Shown here: positions 24,801 to 33,965 of the stretch, piece by piece
Layout of the letters: each line of letters begins with the position of its first letter
Numbering within the stretch: the stretch's first letter is position 1
Assembly (NCBI GenBank): GCA_003586115.2
Contig: QVOM02000112.1
Span: forward strand, 49,846,212-49,910,211
Source: Salvator merianae
Lineage: Eukaryota > Chordata > Lepidosauria > Squamata > Teiidae
DNA: 64,000 nucleotides
Direction of reading: 5' to 3'
Made by a program: the position numbers and the translations under genes
Notes under the pieces: generated by a model
What the model was told of the DNA's origin: nothing
What the model saw: the letters and a program-made list of their open reading frames with translations, nothing else
Database searches by the model: none

Positions 24801-27800
24801 TACAACTGACATCTATGTCAACGTGTACATTTACTTCACCCAGACACCAGGCAGGAGTAGGTAAGGCAGTCATCAAAGGCAGAACGTACGAGGGAACACC
24901 GTTCTGAAAGCACAAGTATCTTCTCTCATCTCTGTCTCATTACTACTTCCATGGAACTGGAGCTCTTTTGGAAGTTACAACACATGGTCAGTGTAAACCA
25001 GACTATGGTCCTTTCTGTACTGGCCCTTATTCTGGGTTGTGCCTCAGAATAGGAACCTGCCATCCACATACTCACACAGACTACTGTAGGCCTCACCTGG
25101 GGCTTGCCATAGTCTGCACCAGCAAGAAGATAGCTAGTCCCTATTCCAGGATATATTCCAGAATATGGCCCAGTGTAGAAAGAACCTATGACACTGTACT
25201 TAACTATGGGCTCAGATGCTGTTTTTCAAAAGACACACTGAATCTGAGGTTGGAGGTTTATCTGATCTTTTCCCTAACTTTTCTAAATGGAGTTCAAGAT
25301 GCAGTTAAAGGACAGGTGCATGGGACTGCTGTGGGGTTCACTGGTCAAACAGCTGACAATCAAATTACCAAAAATGACTATAAGTCTTCTGCTATTATTT
25401 TTCAAAGTCAGATTTTCTTCCAGTATAACTACCCAAATGCCACAGTTTCCCCCCAACAAAAAAGGTGTCAAAAGAGAAAGACTTCCCTCAAACAATGGCC
25501 CTTTCTGTACTGGGCCTTATTCTGGATTATATCCCAGAATAGAGGCCTGCCATCCACATACTACTGCAGACTATGGCATATGGTGGGGCCTGCTGTAGTC
25601 TGCACCAGCATGCAGATGGCAGGCCCCTATTTTGGCATATAATCCAAAATATGGCCCAGTGTAGAAAGGGCCAATGTCACATACAAAACTTTTATCAACA
25701 AGTATGGGCCTGACCAAGTTCAGAAAGCTGAGGAAGGGGAGAGATTCTGCAACTAAATGAAATTGTCTCATTGGATTGAGTCAAGCTAGGATTGTCTGGA
25801 AATGTATGAATTTAATGAGGATGGAAAAGAGAAAGGCATAAGAGACAGACCAGCATGTAAATTAACCAGGCTACAACTTTGTTATAGTTCTTATACATCA
25901 AAAGGAAAAAGCTTAATTAATGATGAGGGTGGACAGGCTGCACCTCCCAATACTGGATGTCTAGCCACCCAAATAACCTGGCAGACACCAGCTCTCCTCA
26001 GAACTGGATCCTAAGACAAATTCCACATGGTGCACATTTTCCCATGCCATGCAGGTCTACATCTCGAGCCAGATCGCAAAATTTCGCCCAAGGTCAGGGG
26101 GAGGCCAGCGGTATGGTCCAAAGGACATTCTTATCACAGTGGCCCACCCTCCAAAATTGCCAGCCAGGGCATTTTTAGCTGGGCATCCAGAAGTGGTGCA
26201 CTTCCAGTGCTGCTTCTAGGAACCCAATGAAATGGCACCCGTCTATTGTGCCTGGAAGACTGAGCGAGCCACTCAATGTCATCTCCACAAAAGCAGCTCG
26301 GTTGGTCTATCACCAGGACATGGCTGGGGCACCACTTCAAAGCAGTCTCTCATTGGAGTGGGCTCTGGTGCTATTTTCTCATCAGGGCCTGCTCCATCAC
26401 TGTGTCCCATGTGGAAGAGGTATTCTACCAAGAGACATGTAGACGAGGTATTTCCCAGGGCTAACACTGCAGATTCTACTTCAGGCTCTTCACTTTCAGT
26501 CAACTCTGTTGCCAAACACCCCCAAACCATTTCCCAAATAGACTATACCACATCTAATTTGTTAATGGTGCCCTCTCACACATAAGTCTCATTCACCTGA
26601 AGTGACATTTGGCAGTTCCAGGACTACTTTTTTTCTGCCAACGGAAAATCTTCCCAGACTCCTGATTGGATTTCCTCCATGACCTTTTAAGGCTATGCTT
26701 CAGATGCCTGAGCAGCATTTCAAATTATAGATCCCCAACTACCCAGGGCTGCTGACATCACATGTGCCACACTTAAGCAGACTTCATGCACATAGTAGCT
26801 GTATCTGGATGGGAACAGGCCCAGATTCCTTCTTGGTTTCCAAGCGTCTAACCTCTCTCCTCATCTGATACAGAAAAGATTTAGTGTAATGTTCAAAACC
26901 TAACAGTGGTTAATGTCAAGTGTGGTTTACTGAAACAAGACAGCTTCATAAATCACTTGTAAAAACAGGGAGCGACTAGCTTATTTATGGCTCTCCATGA
27001 TGTTGAAACATCGCCCTAGTCACTATCAGTCTACACTCCAACTAAGCCCAAGTAAGAAATTCCTTATGAAAATACAAGAAGTGAATTTAAAACCAGAAAA
27101 AGACGCAAGTTCGTGAATCTTCAAACACCTCGGTCTTCATAAAGGCAAAGAAACCACTTTCTTTGGGACTTATGAAAGTCCCTAATGAAACCTTCAGGTG
27201 ACTGGTTTGATATTCAGAAACATGAAGGTACAGAGTTCCCAAAAGAGCACCTGAAGACATACACGGAACATGCCAAAAACGACCAACTGGCAAATCCCAG
27301 AGAAGTGTCATTTTACAGCATTAAAGATATTTTTTACTTGGAAAATCCTCAAAAGTGTAAAAATCCAGTAACAGATCAGATTGCTAGCCATAAGTCCATT
27401 CTGACTGGGGATGGGGAAATCATAAGAAGAGCCCTGCTGGATTAGCCACAGTTCATCTAATCCACCATCCTGTCTCATACAGTGGCCTAACTATGAGGGT
27501 GGTGGTGGTACTGTGGACAGGTGATCCAGTCTAGCAGTTTAAGTCAATGGGGCCTCAGATTTCAAATTGCTTTATTAGAAGTTTCAAGGACTTCACTGAA
27601 TTAGAAAAGTTACTATTTGCCAACAATGCAGTAAGAAACTGTGTTATACAACTGATTGCCACATTTTGACCAGCTATGTAAGAACAAATCCATGTTAAAC
27701 AAAACTATATTATACAAGGGAGACCTGTATTAAAAGAGATCACTGACCTATGTTGATTGGTGCCATCTTCATTGTCTGGCTACAACTCTCCACTTCTACC

Positions 27801-30800
27801 ATGCGATTCCAAAGACTGAACATGAGGCCTTCTGTGAAGAATATACGAGCTCTACTACCGAGCTGCGAACCCTAACTTCTACGCTACAAGGCCAACAGAA
27901 CAAGACTGAGTCATATGCAATTAAGACTCCAAAGGCCAAGAGAAGCCTGAAAGCATTCACTGTTAGATCAACCTCCTTTGATGCAGGTAAGTGCTTAGGA
28001 AACCATCTGTATTCCGAGGCTCTCCATTGTTGGAATGTGTCTGAAAGGAAAACCACCAGCACCTGCTTTCTGGCTCGAATCCTGCATTTGATCATTAGCC
28101 TTGTGGTTTGAGTCACACACACAAACGTTAGAATCCATGTTCCACTATATTCAAACAGTAAGAATGCACGACACTGTGCTAGTAACTACACATGAATGCA
28201 AGATGCTGCAATGGTAGCTACGCATGAAGTAGAATTCCTTACAGAAGGGGGGAAAGAATCCTCTGGTACTTTTTTTAGAAACTGATGCACTTTTAACACC
28301 TGGATAATCACCAACAACTAAAACAAAGAAACTGTGGAATCTTGTTTAATATTAAAATGGTAGAATTCTTCTTCCCCAATTACTTCTAAACATCCCAAAA
28401 AGACAGAGAGAGATCAAGCACTCTGAATGTGATGACATTTTATTTCAATTATTTATGGAAATTCATCATGATGTACAGTAATGGTACTTGGACTATAGTG
28501 GAGCCCTTGTAATAAGAATCCTCAGTAGAGCCCTCTTCCTACTATTTCACTTACATTAGATATTGCTGTTAATATTTTATGACTGCTTACTGTAATGGGA
28601 GGGCAGATTACTACATTTTTACATATGACTATAAATTTATACTTTGATTCAGATGTACACCTGCCGGTAATAGACTCAATGCAACAAACATTTGACTTCC
28701 TATGTCCAGATGCTACAAAGCAAACAAGTTCTGTCTGCCTTCATATCATTTGCTGCATTCTAACCTACAGCATCAATCCCATTGATTGTAGTGCTCTTAA
28801 GTAAATATGTAAAGTGAATATGTGAACGTGTAAAGGACTGAGGCACAAGTACCCATAAGCTTGTGCATTTCAAAGTATCTAAAGCATCAAGGCTAAATGT
28901 TTATTCTGACTTCTCACAGTGCAATCCCAACCATGCCTACTTGGACACAAGTCAAACTGTGCTCAGTAGTACTCAGTCTCAGAAAAAGGAAGTTAGGAAA
29001 GTAGCTTGCTGTATCCAAGGAGAAAATGCCTTGAAATTCCTTTTGACATATGGTAAAAGAACAAAATGTCTCTTTAAAATACAAAAGAACAAAAAAGAAT
29101 TCCAAGACATATACTAAAGGAAAGCATACATAGAACGTCACAGTTCCCTCCCGTGCATGTTTCATTTATCAAGAAAAATGAAATAGGTCTCACTCAACTG
29201 CAAATTTTGTAAGGAGACCAGTTTTGGAGAAGTGCTTTTTTGGGAAGGACAAAGTAAAAAGCCAATCTCCTTATTTTCAAACCCAACATTCACAGCAGTT
29301 TCCTAGAGCAGAACCCTTATAAACATCAAACATTCTCTGCATTAACGAAAAAAATTCTGAGTTTTCTAGCTTTTAACATTTATTTACCATATCAGGTATA
29401 AGTAAACACAACCAAGCTGTATTTTCTTTAAAGATCATAAAGCTTTTGGAAGTTCCCAAAAATCATTTTTAAGATAGCATGACACAGCTAACAAAAACAT
29501 ATTATTAACCCTTCCAATTTTTTTAGGATCCAAAGGATGCCTACTTTAAACAGGCATTGAGTCATTTTTATAGTTTATTTTAAATCACTGTAAATTACCT
29601 TAGTTTCCACAAAAGACAGTGACTTCCCACAGTCTCGTTTCTCTTTCCATTATACGCAAACGACATTGACACATAACTATCCTAAAGCAAACCATTTTGT
29701 TCACAATCATCACACAGATGAACCCAAAACTGTGAGCTCCCACATAACAGGCACTCTTCTCTGGCAGAATAATTTAGAAAAAATAACCAGCAGCACATCA
29801 ATTTTACTGGCTTTGGCAACAGGCCAAATTTTGTGGGTACTACCAATCAGGGCTGTTTCCAAGAGGCACAGGACAGCTCTACCTCCCTGGGTTACACAGA
29901 GAAGCACTCAAAAGCATTGCTTTCCAAGTACCTCTGAAGCCTGGGGGAGAGACCAAAAAGCATGATCATCTTTCTCTGGAGGACGATTGCAAAAAGTAGT
30001 TTGCCCTTGATGCTTCAGAAGCATTTCAAAGCAGGAACAAGAATAAAAAATTTGGACTCTAACTTTACCAATACCAATATCCAAGGGAACTTTGCAGTAA
30101 ATACTGCTGCTTTCAAATATTTCTAAAGCCTTAAGGGAAGCTGCAGTTCTTTCTTCACTTTCTTAGTTTAGAGAGGCACCCTGTAGCAAGGAGTTGATAT
30201 CTGGCTTTCTAGATGAGTCATGAGGCCACATACCTTGCTCGCCTCTTGCCAATACAAAAGATGCCCTTCAGTCACCACATTACGAATCCTGAACAAAGAT
30301 TATTTCTATCCTTATCCCATTGGCTAAGCATCTAACTTGCCCTACCGATATCAAGAATCACTACTGCCTAGTAATTCCAAAACTGGTACTCCTATTCTAA
30401 ACGTTTTGTTACCACTGCAATTTCCACTGACTTTCTCTTTTTAATTGCTGAATCTCACAGGTTATAGGTAAATGTGGTTCAGACTGTGGTTCCAGACAAC
30501 TTGAAAAAAGAAGCTGCCAGCTTTACCTTATCCGTACTAGAAATAAATGTTTTACAGGCTTGGAATACATAATTCTGTTAGCAGGAACAACCTTGGACTT
30601 AATATTAAAGATCAAGGCAGTTGAGAATTTTAGAAAATGGATTCAAGATATCTCTCCTATGCTCACCACCCTTTCTCAAATCTTTTGAACTGCCACTAAC
30701 GTACACGTTTTTCTGTACAATTTCAAACACATCTGATATTTTACATTAAAGACTGTTCAGAAAGAGCCAACTGTCAGAATACAGTAAATACTGGGAGTAC

Positions 30801-31101
30801 TATAGGCAGTTAGATTAATCAATCTACATACCTGTGGTTTCTCAAGTTCCCAAGCCCAGTCATGTGTACAATCTCTTCATTTTCTCACCAAGAGAAATAA
30901 ATAACTTCTTCCAGTATTTTTATTTGGCTTCCACACTGCCATCTATAGTCAACAGAAGAAATTAGGCATCTATTAAATCTGCTGGTAGCTGACTGTCACA
31001 TCTAAACTCTTGTCTAGACTGTATCAGGAGTCTCAAAATTCCTACCAACAATATAGGCAGAGGAATATCTATAATGTCCTTTGTTACACACCTGTATTCA
31101 T
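21714..31101 (-). CDS. Candidate eight-exon gene, 195-residue unrecognised protein
   Basis: Coding exons in transcript order: 31101-31092, 30883-30832, 30574-30527, 30288-30234, 29681-29599, 23753-23672, 23436-23283, 21817-21714. All junction phases agree (1, 2, 2, 0, 2, 0, 1) with no in-frame stop. Donors include GTGTGT, GTATGT (twice), GTAAAG, GTAATT, GTAAGT and GTAAGC. The start ATG has A at -3. Features seen: residues 1-80 include HLFLVRIRIRNV and GHLLYWQEASK, possibly beta-rich; KMEGELEQMRDQAKMRNEK looks like coiled coil; a five-proline run precedes an acidic stretch; the end carries GGWWTMELLEYQ and a basic tail. No signal peptide or membrane segment is visible. I do not recognise the family. 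The CpG island at 32.4-34.0 kb is its likely promoter. Spliced RNA has not been seen, so this is inference from sequence. Confidence 0.5.
22080..22330. repeat. Possible interspersed repeat in intron
   Basis: The segment ends 'tatgctgtgtgaacataac', like the ends of other inverted-repeat elements here ('gctgtgttca'). A donor-like CATGAG/GTAAAC on the minus strand at 22244 lies inside it; it does not fit the phase of the candidate gene. Confidence 0.25.
23283..23436 (-). CDS. Candidate gene, exon with proline run
   Basis: The acceptor is 'cctctcttggcaatattcag' and the donor is GAGGCAG/GTAAGC, both strong. The 154-bp exon is open only with the 11-C tract at 23339-23349 as given. It encodes AWRELYEGQATLGSCG, then a PPPPP run, then the acidic EPTGIESKEAGRGTEA. 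A one-base error in the C run would break the frame. Confidence 0.5.
23672..23753 (-). CDS. Candidate gene, exon with weak acceptor
   Basis: The donor is strong (CTGTA/GTAAGT) and phase fits on both sides. The exon encodes a charged, coiled-coil-like KMEGELEQMRDQAKMRNEK followed by IYRKNSTV. The acceptor is odd: the bases before 'gacag' are a run of about 18 A, not pyrimidines, and a family B repeat starts some 45 bp upstream. Either the tract was altered by the insertion, the site is weak, or the true acceptor lies elsewhere. Confidence 0.4.
23797..23960 (+). repeat. GC-rich interspersed repeat (family B), partial
   Basis: It shares ordered blocks with 8466-8610: 'ggtgtctcagag', 'ccaaccttctctaatc' and 'aggggcagactggtgt'. 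Only the left half is present. It lies just upstream (minus sense) of the weak-acceptor exon at 23672-23753. Confidence 0.55.
25007..25187. mobile_element. Miniature inverted-repeat element (family M1)
   Basis: The left 'ggtcctttctgtactggccc' and right 'ggcccagtgtagaaag' are inverted repeats matching 8980-9111. The interior carries 'gccatccacatact' and 'agtctgcaccagc', shared with the copy 310 bp downstream. Confidence 0.65.
25497..25672. mobile_element. Miniature inverted-repeat element (family M1)
   Basis: The left 'ggccctttctgtactggg' and right 'cccagtgtagaaagggcc' are near-perfect terminal inverted repeats. The interior is closest to the neighbouring copy at 25007-25187, in the same orientation. 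Confidence 0.7.
26021..26416. mobile_element. GC-rich inverted-repeat element
   Basis: The ends 'ttccacatgg' and 'ccatgtggaa' are perfect reverse complements and bound a block of raised GC content. Several overlapping open frames on both strands lie in it. No transposase motif is visible, so I read it as a non-autonomous element. Confidence 0.45.
27421..27510 (-). mobile_element. LINE 3'-tail fragment
   Basis: 'cataagaagagccctgctgg' and then 'ttcatctaatccaccatcct' are the reverse complement of the common L2/CR1-type tail. It lies within the long intron of the candidate gene. Confidence 0.6.
27775..27880 (-). mobile_element. tRNA-derived SINE head
   Basis: On the minus strand an A-box-like 'agctcggtagtagagc' is followed by a B-box-like 'catgttcagtctttgg', the layout of a tRNA promoter. 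It is degenerate and lacks a clean cloverleaf, so it is a SINE and not a tRNA gene. Confidence 0.5.
28895..28985. repeat. Dispersed reptile repeat fragment
   Basis: 'agtgcaatcccaaccatgcc' and 'tcagtagtactcagtctcag' resemble the reverse of the repeat at 31445-31545, which carries 'tataggattgcagccc'. Only a short, decayed stretch is present. Confidence 0.35.
29599..29681 (-). CDS. Candidate gene, exon
   Basis: The acceptor is 'aatggtttgctttag' and the donor is ACTAAG/GTAATT. The 83-bp exon is open in phase 0: DSYVSMSFAYNGKRNE then TVGSHCLLWKL. It is followed by a 5.8-kb intron filled with repeats. Confidence 0.45.
30234..30288 (-). CDS. Candidate gene, exon
   Basis: The acceptor is 'aataatctttgttcag' and the donor is GCAAG/GTATGT. 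Both are strong, and only one of the three frames is open (IRNVVTEGHLLYWQEASK). This is the best-supported single exon of the model. Confidence 0.55.
30527..30574 (-). CDS. Candidate gene, exon
   Basis: The acceptor is 'gttgttcctgctaacag' and the donor is GATAAG/GTAAAG. The 48-bp exon encodes IMYSKPVKHLFLVRI. An acceptor 17 bp upstream is also possible but would break phase with the previous exon, which decides this start. Confidence 0.45.
30832..30883 (-). CDS. Candidate gene, exon
   Basis: The acceptor is 'atttctcttggtgag' and the donor is CCACAG/GTATGT, close to consensus. The 52-bp exon encodes NEEIVHMTGLGNLRNH with phase 2-in and 2-out. The other two frames have stops or do not fit the neighbours. 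Confidence 0.45.
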
Positions 31102-31151
31102 GGTGTTTTTTTTCCAAAAGAAAGCCTCATCAGCTTCTGTGGACCATAATT
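31092..31151 (-). CDS. Candidate gene, exon containing the start codon
   Basis: The acceptor is 'ggtattttctag' and the donor is ATACAG/GTGTGT. The exon is open throughout in the used frame: it starts with two bases of a codon, then LWSTEADEAFFWKKNTMNT, and ends with one base. The ATG at 31101-31099 is in context AACACCATGA. Because the frame stays open upstream of that ATG, translation could instead begin in an earlier exon. Confidence 0.45.
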
Positions 31152-31444
31152 CTAGAAAATACCGTTTATTATAGCAACTTCAAAGTATTTATTCCACCTC
31201 CAGTCAGACAATGTAAAGTAATATGTATTTGCCACCTAAATGCTTATTCCTTTTCAGCTTTAATATGGAACATATACCAGCACAAACAACATGAAAAACA
31301 TCATAATTTAGTCTGATTTTGTATGAAATATCAAAACTCCACTGTAAATGCTCATTTTAAATGATTTAAATTCTTTTAACTGATTAGATAAATGGTTATT
31401 CTATAAAGGATATACATTACAGAAGCCAGTAAACAAATCATGCA

Positions 31445-31545
31445 CTAAAAAAAGGTTCAGCTGTAACCCTAGTCATGTCTACTTAGCAGTAAACCCAACG
31501 GAACTCACTGACTCCCAGGGGTGTATAGGATTGCAGCCCAAATTG
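31445..31545 (+). repeat. Dispersed reptile repeat fragment
   Basis: 'aacccaacggaactcactga' then 'gtgtataggattgcagccc' is a very common short tail motif in reptile genomes. It lies between the start-codon exon of the candidate gene and the CpG island. Confidence 0.45.
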
Positions 31546-32004
31546 ATCATTTTCCTTTTACAAAGTTTTCTTCATTTTAGTGTTATACTAATGGAAAAGC
31601 TATGTTGCCAATGTTGGAAAGATCATATCTTTGAAAGAATCAGTGTGCTTTATGCAATCAATTTAACATGCTGATTGCAATCGACAAATGCCATCATCCT
31701 TTTCAATGATCCCCACCTCAGAAGCAATACTATAGTATATTAATGAACATGCAACACTCTAAAAACCTGATATGCCGCTAACAAGTATTTCATCCTGCCT
31801 CCTATTGCAAGTTTCCCACATGCTACACTATCAGTATCAGAAGTAAGATATCATAAAAGACAAATTAAAATATATACATTTTTAACCCCAAACCGAGGCA
31901 GGAGTTAACAGCAGCTACTTTATCTACCAGCCTCGAGAGGTTTGTTAGGTTCGTTGAGTTTCGACAACAGATACGGCGACCCTCTCCTCCTCCCTCAAAA
32001 TTAC

Positions 32005-32119
32005 TTCTCAAGAAAGACTGTTTTTGCACATGGCATGGCTTGCGTTGCTCGCCAAGCCACTTGTCAAGATGTACAAATTTTGCTTGCACTCTCTGCCCCT
32101 CGCGAAAGCACTTCTCAGC
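32005..32119 (-). other. Possible upstream exon of the candidate gene
   Basis: On the minus strand a long pyrimidine-rich tract ends in 'ccagtccagggtag' at 32120. It is followed by 38 open codons (AEKCFREGQRVQAKF onward) to a weak donor GAGAA/GTAATT at 32005. It ends in phase 1, which fits the exon at 31151. It has no ATG, so a further exon would be needed. The alternative is a 5' exon ending at the donor CGCAG/GTGGGC near 32600, also phase 1. The two cannot be separated from sequence alone. Confidence 0.3.
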
Positions 32120-32678
32120 CTACCCTGGACTGGTTAAAAATAAAACATAAGCAAAGAGCTCCAAAAAAAAAGAGCAAGGTGTACCATTCGTGTTAGCAGC
32201 AGCCACGCCGCTTGAGGGGTTACAGTGACATGCCGATGCAATTTTAGACTGGCGGGAGGGAAGCAGAACTGATTCCTCTCTCATTCCAATCTCCCCGCAC
32301 TGCCTCAGCCCTAATCTATTCTCCACTCAGAAAAAGACAGTAAGTTATAAGCTTCATCTCTTTGCCTGTGTGTGTCTCCCCCGCCCCCCGGCATAGAAAC
32401 ACACGCTGCCTCACTATCTAAACACCACGCAGAGACACCACCACCCCCAGCCTCCCGGTCGGCTCTCGGATCCTGGAGTTCCGCGTGTCGCCCTCCTGCT
32501 GTTCCCTTTCCCAGTCTCTCCACAGCCGCCCCAACACGAGCCCCACGGATGGCTGCAGCCACCAGGAGCTGACAATGCGGTGGAAACGGGTGTTGCCCAC
32601 CTGCGCACATGGGCTTGCTTCGCTTCTGTCGCGGCCGCGCGCTCTCGTTCTCCCTGCCTCCTGGTGCCGCAGGATGAA

Positions 32679-32699
32679 GCGGCGGCGGCGGCGGCGGCG
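32679..32699. repeat. (CGG)n microsatellite
   Basis: Seven uninterrupted GCG/CGG units in the CpG island. It encodes alanine or arginine in nearby open frames but is more likely 5' UTR or promoter DNA. Confidence 0.85.
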
Positions 32700-33125
32700 C
32701 CTTCTTGCAGCTCTTCGGGCTTCCCCTCCCTTCGCTTAGCCCGCTCCAAACAGCCAGGGGGAGCCGCACACTGCGGGTGCCGCTCCTTCGCCGCTTGGGA
32801 TTCCTAGGGAGGGAGGGAGGCGGGCTGGCGGGCAGCCGACCAGTTCTTCGCTTCATACATCCACAGCCCCTGTGTTTCTTCCACGGGAGGGAGGGGGACG
32901 GACGGGCAGGCGAGCGCGCGTGCTCTCGGCGAGGCACGTTTCTCCGCCGCCGGCTGCTCTCTCGCTAGCAAGAGCGCTCCAACTGAGTCCAACCCAGCAA
33001 ACTCCCAGAGCGCATCTATAGCGGGTGCACCCCCTCTTTTCCTCCCCCTTCCTTCTTCCTCCTGCCTGGCTTTTTATCACATGCCTAAGTCTCCAGGCGC
33101 CCGTGGCGCTGCACAGCCCTTCTCG

Positions 33126-33147
33126 CCAGCCAGCCAGCCAGCCAGCC
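33126..33147. repeat. (CAGC)n microsatellite
   Basis: Five tandem copies of a CAGC-type unit in the CpG island. Confidence 0.8.
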
Positions 33148-33637
33148 TTCCTCCTCATCCTGCCTACACACGGCCACCAGTCCGCCCCCTCCTCCGCCCG
33201 CCTGCATCACTACAACCTGACTACTGAAGCACATCTCGCTCTCGCTCTCTATGCGCGCGCGCGCTCACACACACATACACACACGCACAGAGAGTTAAAC
33301 ACGCACGGACCGACAACACGGAGCCGCCATCCAGTCACCTGACCACCAGCCAGCCGCTCTTCCCACCGCCCCTTCCTTTTCCTTCCCTCTCGCCTCGACC
33401 GACCACGCTTGCTTGAACACTCGGGCCAGCCCACCTGTCTGCGCGCCCCTCCTCCTCCTTCTCCCCACAGCCACCCACCTAGCTCTCCCTGCCAGCTAAC
33501 CACCCACCCACTCAGCCTCGCTCGCAGAGAAGAGGGTGTGTGTGTGGGAGAGAAGCCGGCGGCGGCAGAAACCCACCCACACACGCACCGCACGGCACGG
33601 CAGGCACGCTGAACTCCGTTCGAGAGGCGCGTGCATA

Positions 33638-33658
33638 CGCGGCGGCGGCGGCGGCGGC
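33638..33658. repeat. (CGG)n microsatellite
   Basis: A second run of seven CGG-type units about 950 bp from the first, in the same orientation. Confidence 0.85.
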
Positions 33659-33965
33659 ACACTTTCTCTTCTTCCCCCAAAGGGCCTGATAAACTTCGAC
33701 GGCCCCGACTCTGACAGACAAGCAGGAAGGACGAGTCGAGAGCGAGAGAGGAAGCTGAGCCGTGCTCGAGAGGAGACAGAGAGACTGAATGGGCCACATT
33801 GCTGCTTCCTTTGCTGTGTGGTCGCAAACCAGTTGCACGCCGAGCTGGAGGACGGCTGCCTGGCCTGCATGCAGAGCGGAAATGCTTGGATTTTAAAGGG
33901 TTTTTAAACCATGCCACGTGAAAGGAGGGCAAAAAAACTCGGATCCGATCCGATTCGGGGACAAC

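Larger units (their letters stand above)
32380..33960. promoter_or_regulatory. CpG island, likely promoter
   Basis: This is the only large GC- and CpG-rich block of the window. It contains two (CGG)n runs, a (CAGC)n run and a CA-rich stretch. Minus-strand donor-like sites lie near 32600 (CGCAG/GTGGGC), 33345 (GTCAG/GTGACT) and 33430 (GACAG/GTGGGC). A plus-strand donor-like GACA/GTAAGT lies at 32340. It sits just upstream of the candidate minus-strand gene and so is its probable promoter; divergent transcription is possible. Long open frames on both strands reflect the low stop frequency of GC-rich DNA. Confidence 0.75.

Noticed and set aside
24968..25642. 224-codon plus-strand open frame
   Set aside because: It runs through two M1 inverted-repeat elements, whose arms supply the repeated CTGPYSGL-type residues. 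No splice sites or domain.
27775..27880. Possible tRNA gene (A and B box)
   Set aside because: No cloverleaf can be drawn and the same head occurs in other SINE copies at 15183 and 54920.
27740..28110. Plus-strand open frame of about 120 codons with a good donor (GATGCAG/GTAAGT) at 27986
   Set aside because: No ATG, and the first part is a tRNA-derived SINE on the other strand. Phase and composition do not connect it to any other exon.
28550..28600. Minus-strand donor-like AAT/GTAAGT with acceptor 'ctcccattacag'
   Set aside because: In the frame required by the preceding exon of the candidate gene it has a stop, so it is not part of the model.
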